Below, in pieces: positions 1-9,794 of a stretch of DNA of 64,000 nucleotides. Both the position numbers and the translations under genes were made by a program. Every line of letters begins with the position of its first letter. The stretch's first letter is position 1. The DNA comes from Clavulina sp. PMI_390 (lineage: Eukaryota > Basidiomycota > Agaricomycetes > Cantharellales > Hydnaceae), in contig WIDE01000079.1 of the NCBI GenBank assembly GCA_015039315.1, positions 50,367-114,366 of the forward strand, in the 5' to 3' direction. The notes below the pieces were generated by a model. That model had not been told where the DNA came from. It searched no databases and saw only the letters and a list, made by a program, of their open reading frames with translations.

Positions 1-332
1 ATTTACCATGCCGGCAGTGGGCGGTTGGCCGTCACTGTCCATAACTGTGCTGCGTATGGTTTCTTTTGCAATGTGCCGGTGATTGTTGTCTTGAATGAGC
101 CACTGCGTTTCCCACGATAGCGACCTCGGTTCCGAACTTCCAGCCCCACAACCCCATCAACCACGTTTCAATTGCACTCAAGCCGACATCATGGGCTTCA
201 ATGGCCGAAGAGACGGCTGTACTGATGACCCACAGTAAACGACTTGCAACATGATGTCACTCAGTCAGTTTGGCCAATTCAAACAGAGTGTTGCGATATT
301 TGGCTTACCCCATTTCCCGCTTCTCAAATCTC
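1..332. other. Intergenic, upstream of hemerythrin-like copy 1
   Basis: No coding signal or recognisable repeat was seen. It presumably contains the promoter and 5' leader of the gene that starts at 333. Confidence 0.5.
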
Positions 333-1364
333 ATGTCCTCAGTCGCAGCCATACTAGCGGAAGAGACGACGGTTGAGAGGCTAGATGCCTCAATGGAGGC
401 CATGGCCCAGAAAGGGCGGGGTCCCAGCCCCTCGGACCCTGCTAGTCGTCAAGCTTGGATCATGTCAAACGCACACGGCATTATTCTCAACATGCTGAAG
501 CAAGTTTACGTTGTGAGCATCCAAGTTTCGAAAAATGGTTCATCGAATATATTTAACGTATCAATCCGTAGCTTGGACCGACTATTAAGGAGGCAGACTA
601 TGATGACTTTGTCAAGTACGGTCTTATGTGGTGTTCAGTAAGTCACTATGAGAACACTGGCGCTATTCTAGCTTGAAGTTGATCGTATATTCTCCGCTCC
701 TCAGCTTATTCAAGCTCACCACGATGAAGAGACTTGGTGGTTCTCGTATCTGAGCGAGGTCGTTCAGGTCGAGACGATTGAGAAAGAGCACGCACTCTTC
801 CACCAACCCCTGGATGACATGAAAAACTACCTCATAAGTTGTCTGCCGGCTGGTGCCGAATGGGGTATCCATGGCACGAAAGTGGCTTCTGATTCTCCGA
901 ATGACACATTTGAGGCTGCGAAACTCAATGCCATCATCGACATCTTGACCACGAGCTTCATCCCTCATGTGCGCACTTCCTAGAATGATCTTTCGTGTAG
1001 TGATTTCTGATGAGACCCACCGTAGTTTTGTGACGAGATCTCGTATCTTGATGCCGACAAACTACGCGCGCTTGTCCCCGAGGAAAACTTCATCGCATTT
1101 GAGAAGCGAGCCCAAAAGGAAGTCGGCGGCCATGTACGAATCTTTTCCTACTATGTTCTACCAACTTGGCTAACAAGGCACCACTGCGTTGCTTACTTGT
1201 AAATTTAGCCTGCTGCTTTCTTCGTTGCGGTAGTCATGCATACCCTGAACCCCTCTTTCCCTCCCGCACCCTGGCCTGTCGTCAAAATCTTGATTCCTTG
1301 GGTTCTTTACTGGCAGTACAGAAACTTATGGCGTTTCGCTCCTGCGGCGTCCTATTGGGCTTGA
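333..1364 (+). CDS. Hemerythrin-like (HHE) protein, copy 1
   Basis: Five exons, 333-512, 572-637, 705-968, 1026-1133 and 1209-1364, encode 257 residues; all introns are phase 0. The ATG at 333 was chosen because all paralogues start at this point (MSS/MSA then ILA.ET). Hemerythrin-like proteins are four-helix bundles holding a non-haem diiron centre. Likely ligands are His48 (helix A), the HHDEE run at 87-91 (helix B), His111 and His115 in the EKEHALFH segment (helix C) and His170 followed by FCDE (helix D). This copy has Gln85 where most paralogues have His and one residue fewer in the helix B motif. The last exon encodes a tail rich in Pro and aromatic residues (PPAPW, then IPWVLYWQYRNLWRFAP), shared by the family. 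First of a left-hand group of three. The family is clear; substrate and role in the cell are unknown. Confidence 0.85.
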
Positions 1365-2403
1365 ACGATGGGACTGACTTCCCCAGAGCCTGACGCTATT
1401 GTATCCGTCTATCTGATTTGCTGAAAAATCATTACATTTACATCTCAACAACTGTGTCGAGCCCAGCATCTATCTAGCTTCCTTGACGCTCATGCGCTCG
1501 CCGGGAATCCCTCATTAGTTTGGGTGCAGCGATACTCTATCTCTTTGAGCTGTAGCAGCAAGAGGTGCGACACTTATAACCTTATGATTGAGGCCTCACC
1601 ATTAAAGTCGCCACACAAGCCTTTTGATAATCAGACCGTTCTAGTCCCCAATCTCGCCTTTGAGAGCCATCTGAATGCTAAATGTTTGATTTCTATGTTT
1701 CAGTTGCTTTCAGAAGCATGCACAATGCAAATATGCTCGCACTCGCGATATCTCCATCCTTGGATACGCAAGAGGCTAACCCTGGCTATGGTCCAGCTGC
1801 CGTCCAGTGGAGTCTTACTCTCAAGAATGCACGGAGCGACTCTCCAAATGTCATTTTCGACCCGACGTGCCCAAGGCTTGACTCAGCCTCATTAGCGCCC
1901 TAGCCTATCGCAGCGATATTGATTCCTTAAGCTCCTCTTGACTGAGAGTGCAAATGTGTATCACAATTTCTTCTTGCTGCTGCGTATTGGACGTAAAATG
2001 CGGCATCAATCAGGTCCAAGCTGCGGCTACGGTGTCTTTTTCAATGTGAGACAATACTTGCTGGGAATATATTGGCTGTGACGTCAATGCCCGAGGTCTC
2101 ACTATCGGGCTCTCTCATTCAGTGAATTTCGCGACGTCGGGCACCGTGTCCGATCCCATCGCGGAGTTGATCGCTCTGGCAACTTTGGGTGCAAATCAGC
2201 CTGTATCCTGTTCCGCACTGCGAAGCCAATAAGGCGCTTACCCTCGGGGCTATGCATAAGCTCTACCGTCTGCTGGCGGCCGTAAAATCCCCATTCATCA
2301 AATGCCTAGCAATGCTGAGTATAAGAACCAGCAGTTAGCAAGTCAAACCTGACCACTTCACGCAATTTCCTCTCCTATTATCACCTCCTGTTACCGGAAA
2401 CCC
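1365..2403. other. Intergenic between hemerythrin-like copies 1 and 2
   Basis: About 1 kb without a supported gene. A short stretch near 1838-1861 reads SDSPN..FD on the + strand, reminiscent of exon 3 of the neighbouring family (SDSPNATFD). The surrounding frame does not continue the similarity, so a relic copy is not claimed. Confidence 0.45.
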
Positions 2404-3446
2404 ATGTCTTCAGCAGCAACTATTCTGGGGAGAGAGACGACTGTCGAAAGGCTCGATGTTGCGATGGAACTGATGTCTGGGAAGGGGCGAGGCCCAAACC
2501 CTACAGATCCTGCAGAGCGCCAAGCTTGGATCATGTCGAATGGACATGGCTGTATTGTGAATATGCTAAAGCAGTTTTACATTGTCAGTGTCCCAATTTC
2601 AAAAGCTCGCCGGGGCCTCAATGCTAATACATCCCCACAGCTTGGTCCCAACATCAAGAAGGCAGACTACGACGACTTTGTCAAGTATGGTCTCATGTGG
2701 TGTTCGGTAAGCGCTATTTGCACTGGTTTCGTGCTATCTGAGGCTAAAGTTAGATCCTTCCCTCCCTCGCAGATTGTTCATGCACACCACCATGAAGAAG
2801 AGTGGTGGTTTCCGTATCTGAGCGAAGCTATTGATGTTGAATCAGTCGGGAAAGAGCACGAACTTTTCTATAGGCCGTTAATGGAGATGGAAGGCTACCT
2901 TATAAGTTGCCTTCCAGCTGGAACAGAATGGGGCGTCACTCGCAACAAAGTACCAAGTGACACCCCGAATGCTACTTTCGATTTCGCGAAGGTCAACACC
3001 CTCATCAACACCTTGGTCGTTAGTTTGTTACCTCATGTATGTTTTTCCTTTGGTTGATCTCGGTTAAGGTGTGGTTCTCTGACCAGTATCTGACAAGCAG
3101 TTATGCGATGAGATTTCCTATCTCGATGGATCGAAGCTCCGTGCGCTCGTGTCCAAGGAGAACTGGACCGCACTGGAAAAAAGGTCTCAGAAAGAATGGA
3201 ATAGCCTTGTACGGAAACCTGTTCTCACTTACTGTCCTTTCAGCGATTTTCCTAACGGGGGGTTGTTTGTCCTTCTATTTGTTTTTCCAGCCAATTGCCT
3301 TCCTTGTTGCAGGTGTTATCCATGCACCGAACCCCTCCTTTCCCCCTGCGCCCTGGTTTGTCACCAAGATTTTGGTCCCTGGGGTCTTTTCCTGGAAATA
3401 TAGACGCATATGGCGTTTCGCTCCTGCAGTGACACATTGGACATAA
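2404..3446 (+). CDS. Hemerythrin-like (HHE) protein, copy 2
   Basis: Exons 2404-2583, 2641-2706, 2773-3036, 3101-3208 and 3291-3446 give 257 residues, with exon lengths identical to copy 1 (180, 66, 264, 108, 156). Ligand-type residues: helix A His48, helix B HAHHHEEEWW at 85-94, helix C His111, and the helix D junction His170 plus LCDE. The second helix C histidine of the HxxxH pair is Tyr115 here, so diiron binding may be altered. The C-terminal exon keeps PPAPW but reads LVPGVFSWKYRRIWRF, losing the IPW triplet of its relatives. It lies in the same direction as copy 1 and tail to tail with copy 3, which suggests tandem duplication followed by inversion. Confidence 0.86.
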
Positions 3447-4056
3447 ATACTGATTCTTTTGCTCAAGAGTCAAGACCCAGTGTTTTTAGTACGATTCCCC
3501 TATTCTGCTAGCGCTAGTGCACTAGTTGAACGCCATCTCGATGATATGTTGTACCTTATACTCATAGCAGCCAATATAGATGCTCCATTTCAGACAACTA
3601 CCTATTGGAAGTGGATAGTGTTGCTCGTCAGAAAAATAGACGCCACCAAGGCAAAAGTCGTCAGGCCAAAGTTGTTCATCCCAGATCCCTTGACTATGTT
3701 CACCAGGTCGCTAAACGATTTGACTACGAGTTACTGATATTGCATTCGAGACAAGAGCATGATTCTCAACAAGAGTTAGATCAGCGAAAGGAGATGCGTT
3801 TCCAATGAGTGATTGAAGGGAAAGATCTCTACGTGGAGAGCTTGCCTCTCGATTATAGATCTTAGTGCATTATCATATCTCAATAGGGCAGAAATGACGC
3901 TAGACGCCAGGGAGACGCTCGAGAAAGTAGGGACAGATGCTGAACAGAATATATAGGAGTATTGATCCACAGCGACAATAACGATAACAGCTCATGCGTA
4001 GGAACCGCCAAGGAATGAGAGAGGATCTGCAAGATTTTCCATGTTGTACCCTAGCA
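3447..4056. other. Intergenic between convergent copies 2 and 3
   Basis: About 600 bp separate the 3' ends of two convergent hemerythrin-like genes. Only short open frames without family similarity were seen; it presumably holds the two 3' untranslated regions. Confidence 0.5.
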
Positions 4057-5106
4057 TTATGTCCAATATGACTTCGCGGGAATGAACCGCCAGATCCGAC
4101 GATCCTTCAGAGTAAGGACGTGCGGTATCAGAATCTTTGTGACGAACCAAGGCGCAGGTGGGAAGCTGGGGTTGCGTGCATGCATGGCGCCGACGATGTG
4201 GAAAGCGCCAGGCTGAGGGAAAAGCGGACGGGTTGGTGGTGAGTATGATAAAGGCCATAGAAAAAGAGTGAGTTGGAAGATTTGCAAAAGTATCATACCT
4301 GGCCACCAATTTCTTTTTGCGCCCGCTTCATGATAGCCTTGAAGTCATCCTCTGAGACGAACGCTCGAAGCTTGTCCGCGTCAAGATAAGAAATCTCATC
4401 ACAAAACTACGATACGATGTCAGCCTATCTCGAACGCATGATGGGGAGTCGGGAAAGAGAGGCATACGTGAGGGATGAAGCTCGTGACGAGGCTGTCGAT
4501 GATCGCATTCAGTTTTGCAGCATCGAACGTGGCATTAGGAGAATCGGCAGCCACTTTGGTGCGAGTGATGCCCCATTCGGCACCTGCGGGAAGGCAGCTT
4601 ATGAGGTAATTTTGCATATCTTCCAGCGGTTGATGGAAGAGAGCGTGTTCTTTTTCGATGGTCTCGACCTGGATGGCTTTGCTTAGGTAGCCAAAGTACC
4701 AGGTCTCTTCCTCATGGTGATGCGCATGAACAACCTATGTTGCCGAACCGATGAGCTGTGTTGCGACTTGGCCTGTGGATGAAGAGTGGTGCGCTCACCG
4801 AGGACCACATTAGGCTGTACTTCACGAAATCGCCATGATCTGATGGTTTAATAGTTGGTCCAACCTGCCAGCATAGTTCAATAGTTCAAGACGGATACTT
4901 TGGATATGTTCGGAGGCAGTTGCTCTGCTCACCGCATAGATCTGTTTCAGCATGTTGATGAGGGAGCCATGGACGTTCGCCATCACCCAGCCTTGCAGGA
5001 CAGCGAGATCCTTTGGCGCTGGGCCCACCCCTCGTTTCGACAGAAGGTCCATAGCAGCATTGAGCTTCTGTATCGTTGTTTCTTGCGCTAGGATTGCTTC
5101 AGACAT
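4057..5106 (-). CDS. Hemerythrin-like (HHE) protein, copy 3
   Basis: Reverse-strand exons 5106-4933, 4864-4799, 4734-4468, 4406-4299 and 4212-4057 encode 256 residues, again with four phase-0 introns. This copy retains every predicted metal-ligand position: His46, the HAHHHEEETW run from residue 83, His110 and His114 (EKEHALFH), and His169 before FCDE. The last exon has PPAPW and WRFIPAKSYW, but its middle reads ILIPHVLTLKDRRIW rather than IPWVFYW. It is inverted relative to copies 1 and 2. Family membership is firm; function is unassigned. Confidence 0.86.
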
Positions 5107-5734
5107 GATTGGCTAACAGCGATTTGGGGTAAGGAGGGAAGTCGAGGCCATTTTATGTAGAGCTCAAGTGAGTTTTATAGTCCAAGGACTGCGGGAACGC
5201 AGGGTCCTTCCAATACCATCGGGCGCAATGTTGGGCGGTCTGCCGGCCACAAGAAACCGACACTCAACACAGATGTGGGAACTGCAGTGCAATCTCGATA
5301 CAGCTGACAGCTTCCACGCGACAGTGGCAATTCAAGCAAGAAAGCTTATTCTGACGCAGCGAAACAGATTCAGCAAGGTCAATTGTTTCCTCTCTGGGGT
5401 TACCCAGGTGGTGTTTCGGGGTCGGAGGTGGAATCGTGGGAAACCCACTCGTGATCACCCAGCTCTCCCAGTCTGAACACGGAACGCGGCGAAGCCTCAC
5501 CGAACATTCGAACAGGCAAAATCAGCCAGAAGAACTGTTTATAACGCCAGAAGAATAATCATTTGTTTGAGCGTCACGGAGAGATGACAAGCTCACCCTG
5601 TGCCCCTTCCTTCTCTCGAACGCCCTTGCATGGGCTCGTCAACCCACGGCGACGCCGCTCGATTATTCTGAACGACAACTTGAATATCTGAATCTCACAC
5701 GCTTCTTTGGAAACGATTGCACTCACTGGCGCTC
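5107..5734. other. Intergenic, divergent promoter region
   Basis: About 630 bp between the start codons of hemerythrin-like copy 3 (reverse) and the split alpha/beta-hydrolase (forward). No coding similarity was recognised. Confidence 0.5.
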
Positions 5735-8030
5735 ATGACCTCTATCAACTCGCACTTTCAGCCCATAACCAATGGAACACTGAGACGTCTGTACCTTCCA
5801 CGGACGTCGAGGTCCTCATCTTTTTTATGGTGGACCCTATGGGTTAGAAAGTGGGCTATCAATATCCACACATATTCCTCTCGAATTCTGCGGTTGCTTG
5901 ATCCTCGTCGTTTGTGGGGGAAAGCTCCACCTCCACCTACCCCTTGGCCCATCGCTCCAAAAGGACCCCAAGTTTGGGACTTCCCACCTCCTGCTAAATC
6001 GGTGAATCGACTGCTTGAACCCGGCCAAGAGCGCGCCTGTGGGTCCTGGAAGAATGAAGAGACGGGCTGGGTGATGTTCACCATTGCACCTCGTGTGGAT
6101 TGTGTGGGTCCAAACGGGGTTAGGAGAACTGTACTTTACTTCCATGGGTCTGGATTTCTCCATCCAATGTGAGTGTCCCGGTTAGGATGCACTATCATGA
6201 CAATATGTGCTAATATGGTTTGTTCATGTTTTCAGTAATAACCTTCATTGGGGTTTTGCAGGCTATTTATCACGTTGGCTCGAAGCTGAAGTGGTAGTCG
6301 TACCCTATCCATTGGGGCCAAACAACCCTGGTCCTGAATGGCGCCCTCAACTATTGAGCGTGTATAGGGAATTTCTAGCTCGAGCGGGTGATAAAGAAGT
6401 GATACTTGTCGGTGATAGGTGAGTAAGGACCTTTGACCCTCACGTGAATGAGCAACTTATGCATTGGTCAGTGCTGGAGCGATGATCTGCCTAGGGCTGG
6501 CACACGACCTGTATACATCAAACATTCCCCTCCCCCATCAGATCGTAGTTATCTCTGTTCCGACTGAATTGCGCCTTAGCGAACGTGAGGCCATGCTAGC
6601 CATCGAGCCATACGACAACATCCTTACCGTCGAGTACTGTCACCTCGCTATGCACATCTACGCCGGCATCCCCGTCTCTCCTTCGGCCTCCGAAGCAGGG
6701 TTGATTCACGCCATTCCCATCCCCGACGAAGTCGCGCTCAACCCTGCCTACTCCCCGAAGAATGGTGACCCTAGCATCTTCCGCGAAGCTGGGACAAAAC
6801 TCATCGTCGTGAACGGGGAATGGGATGTCTTATATCCTACAAGAGGCGCTGGCTGTGTTGAGCAAGCTGAGGACTTCAATTTTTAACACTGTTCACGCGG
6901 GGCTGGATTATAGCAGATCCTGTGGAGTAAACTCCAAAAGGGCATAGCGAAGCCTGCTGACTCTCAGAAACCATTTAGTGTAGGCAAGTTTTGTTGGTTG
7001 GAGGGATGCTACAGGGTTCAAGCTGGGAGGTATTCTCACAATTGGGTCCAGGTATATTCGTGACAGGGCTGCAGGTAGATTGACAGGTAATACCCGCTGT
7101 AGTTTGGAGTCATTTAGGCTCGTCCATGCTGTCTCAGTGGTGGAGATACAATCAAGGCATTGGTGGCAAGAAGAGTCTATTAGTTCATTCAGTAGAGGAA
7201 ATCGGCTCAATAACGGAATTTTTGAAGTACATGAGGATATATGGATCGTATCACAGCAAGGGGGGCGATCGGAGTCGTTATATGAGAGACCAAAGTGCAA
7301 GGATAGGCTGATGGATGATGATACGACGAAGCGAGAAGCGCAACAGGGAAATTTTTGCTCCAATTACTTACATGCTGCAAACATCCTTCCTTCGGTACCC
7401 TAATTACTCCGTGGATCCTTAGACTTAGCTCAAGACATAGTAAGGGACTTTTGAACATGAGAAGATGGAACAGCCCGCAGGAGTCGCCTTGCCTAGGATG
7501 AGAGCCACAGCTTAGTGGAATAATTGAGGAGTTGATATATCTTAGAACAATGGGATGGGTTGAATAAAATGCGGAAGACATGCAATGGTTAAGATAAGTA
7601 CAATACGGCAGCAAAGACCGGACGTTAGGCGACACAATGATAGGATCGATCGATCAATCGCAAGCGCTGTAGGGTGGCGGTGTTAGATATTTCACCAGTC
7701 ATGGAGCGTTTGGATGAAATGGCATTGGAGTGTTCGGAGTGGGGTAATGGGAACAGGCGTTCGGGGCTTCATCGCCCGCATTAGGCAATTTTCTGCCCCA
7801 GATTTCAGTAATAATACCTGAATGCGGAAGCTTACGTGGAGAAGCTAGCAGCTGCCGACGTAGACGTCACATATATTGTGGGGCAGCAACAATGTCATAT
7901 ATGGCCTACCATGCTAGGGCTCACCCCTGAAGCGAGGATGGCGGCGGACACGATTATCAAGGCGATAGTTGCTAATGGGGGGAGTTATAGCAAAGGGAGC
8001 TGGTCCGGTGAGGCGAGAGAAAAGAGCTAG
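5735..8030 (+). pseudogene. Alpha/beta-hydrolase (esterase type), split by an insertion
   Basis: Exons 5735-6168, 6236-6418 and 6472 onward encode an alpha/beta-hydrolase of the HGG/GDSAG esterase type: oxyanion motif HGSGF, nucleophile elbow GDSAG formed across the second intron, and the acid-residue region VNGEWDVLYP. The frame then runs into unrelated sequence and stops at 6886. The missing C-terminus reappears in frame at about 7821-8030 (NAEAYVEKLAAADVDV, then QQCHIWP with the expected catalytic His) and ends at 8030. About 980 bp therefore separates the catalytic Asp from the His. As it stands the gene would give a truncated, inactive protein. A long intron (GT at 6860, AG at 7830) would restore the frame but has a weak donor and lies outside the size range of its neighbours. 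It converges on ALG3. Confidence 0.72.
6839..7817. other. Foreign insert within the hydrolase gene
   Basis: Boundaries are set by where hydrolase similarity stops (after DVLYP) and resumes (NAEAYVEKL), each uncertain by a few bases. I found no convincing terminal inverted repeats, poly-A tail, transposase frame or clean target-site duplication; the flanks share only a short near-match (ATATCCT left, ATACCT right). Short open frames on both strands have no recognised similarity. It could be a non-autonomous element or a rearranged fragment. Confidence 0.5.
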
Positions 8031-8145
8031 CGGGGCATAATTGGGAACAATCACGCTTTGTCTGTAAGAACGTCCAGTTTACCGCTGGCCGGCTCTGGTT
8101 GAGTATACTTGACTTTATTCATTACAATCATTTTCGTAATGAGTT

Positions 8146-9714
8146 TCAATCGGTACGTTTTGTGTCTTGCACAGTTGTTCCAAGAGGGTACCCGAACCAA
8201 ATACCAAGAAGAATTGCGACGTTTGAAAATAGTAGCAGGCCGGAGGACAAAGAAGTGGAAGGGAACACGTTCCAACTGTACTCGATGACTCCCAACAATA
8301 GCACCCTGGAAAATTTTGTCAGCACAAGATACCCCCTCTATCAAGTTGTAGGAAAAACACGCTTACTTCAGGACAAGTGGGTACCTTGTACGATAGGCCA
8401 AGAGGGGAAGCTGCTGCGCGTACCAGGAATAGAACTGATAGTGTAGCGAGCGAGCGAAGATGATACCGATGAGGTTTGAGGTAAGGAGAACAGTGATGAC
8501 CTCTGCGGAGTAAGGGGAGGGATTAGTATAACCGCTCTCAAAGGGCAAGCATGTTGATTTTACCAGATTGCGAGACGGGAGCTGCTGCTGCCGCTTTTCC
8601 TGGCGCTCGCAAAGCTTTGGTGATGACTGCGAATGCGCCGCCATCTCTTTGGCACCACCTGATCAGTCCAAACGCTGTTAAAACCGCCAAGTGGGCAACC
8701 AGCAGACCAGTGGAAAAGGGTCTAGAGAGAAAGATAGATTCTGGGACGAATCTCCAGTTCACTGTCCATTTGTACAAGAACACGCGGGATAGTTCAAATG
8801 CGTTTGAGGCATAGGCACTGGCGTGGGGGCCGTCTTGCAGGAAGGGCACGGCAACGAGTAACTGAAAGCCAGCCATGAGTGACAAGCAGTAGATTGTCTG
8901 CAGTAAACCCGCAGATTTGACGAGAATGACGAGCAAGCCTGGAAGGTAAAGGAGAATGTTCATCTTCACAGACAACGCCGCACTAAGGATGTCCGATTAA
9001 GCGCGAGAGTCTATAAGCATTAGTGCAGTTGGAACTTACCTGAAGAGAACCGATGCCGGCGTCCGCCTTCCCTTTGCGAAGAGGGCAATGGAGGCCATAA
9101 CCATTGGGATAGCCCAACAGTCATTGAACATGCGGAGCACGTATATCGAATGGAGGCGCTTGCTCAGTGGTAGTACGAGCAGTACGTAGTTAGGAACGTC
9201 CCCCGCCATCGAGTATAGCGTGATAGCCAGGAGCTGTGAGACGACATATAGCAGTCCATATATTTGCTGCGCAAGTGCCATTCGTTTTCCTCCCTGGGTG
9301 ACAAGATGAAGGAATCGGTGGACAAGGACGTGTCCTGCGGGATAGCTTATCTTCATAGTAGAGATGAGTGCCTTAGAGGAAGTGTAGAGAGAGGAATAAG
9401 GCATACACAAGCGGACCACTTGGGCCAGTGATTAATGAATAATCACGCTCCCCATCAAGGTATACATCGATGTGGTAGAGGTAAGTCGTGAAATCTATCT
9501 CGGTATCTGCACGCGCGCGTCATTACAACAGGGTCTCATTCAATTACAGGATAGGCTCACAGGAAACGAATCGGATAACCAATTGCGTAAGCACGGCATC
9601 CCCAAGGAGAACGAGCGCTGCAAGCGTCCAGAAGTATCGCTTGTCGGTCAAAAGAAGTGAGATGCTCCCAATTGGCCTGGTCAACGCCAGCGTGGAAGAC
9701 CCGCCAGCAGGCAT
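8146..9714 (-). CDS. ALG3: Dol-P-Man:Man5GlcNAc2-PP-dolichol alpha-1,3-mannosyltransferase
   Basis: Six reverse-strand exons, 9714-9561, 9506-9407, 9345-9040, 8982-8564, 8502-8367 and 8305-8146, join in frame to 424 residues, normal for ALG3. ALG3 is a multi-spanning ER membrane enzyme that adds the first lumenal mannose, from dolichyl-phosphate-mannose, to the N-glycan precursor. Diagnostic segments: [30 protein letters not shown] (split by an intron), [69 protein letters not shown] and [11 protein letters not shown]. The start [14 protein letters not shown] is the only ATG that keeps the N-terminal region. Its 5' end lies 80 bp from the divergent SAP/F-box gene. Confidence 0.95.
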
Positions 9715-9794
9715 CGTTGTTCTTTGGTGTTGCTTTATGTTATTTGGTCGAACGCGACCCGGGACAAACAACTTCTTCTTGCCCTGCGTTCAGT
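9715..9794. promoter_or_regulatory. Compact bidirectional promoter, ALG3 / SAP-F-box gene
   Basis: Only 80 bp separate the two divergent start codons, so the leaders and core promoters must share or overlap this stretch. No specific factor site was identified. Confidence 0.5.

Noticed and set aside
1524..1903. Possible relic hemerythrin-like copy (short SDSPN..FD match)
   Set aside because: The match spans fewer than ten residues and flanking sequence in all frames does not continue it.
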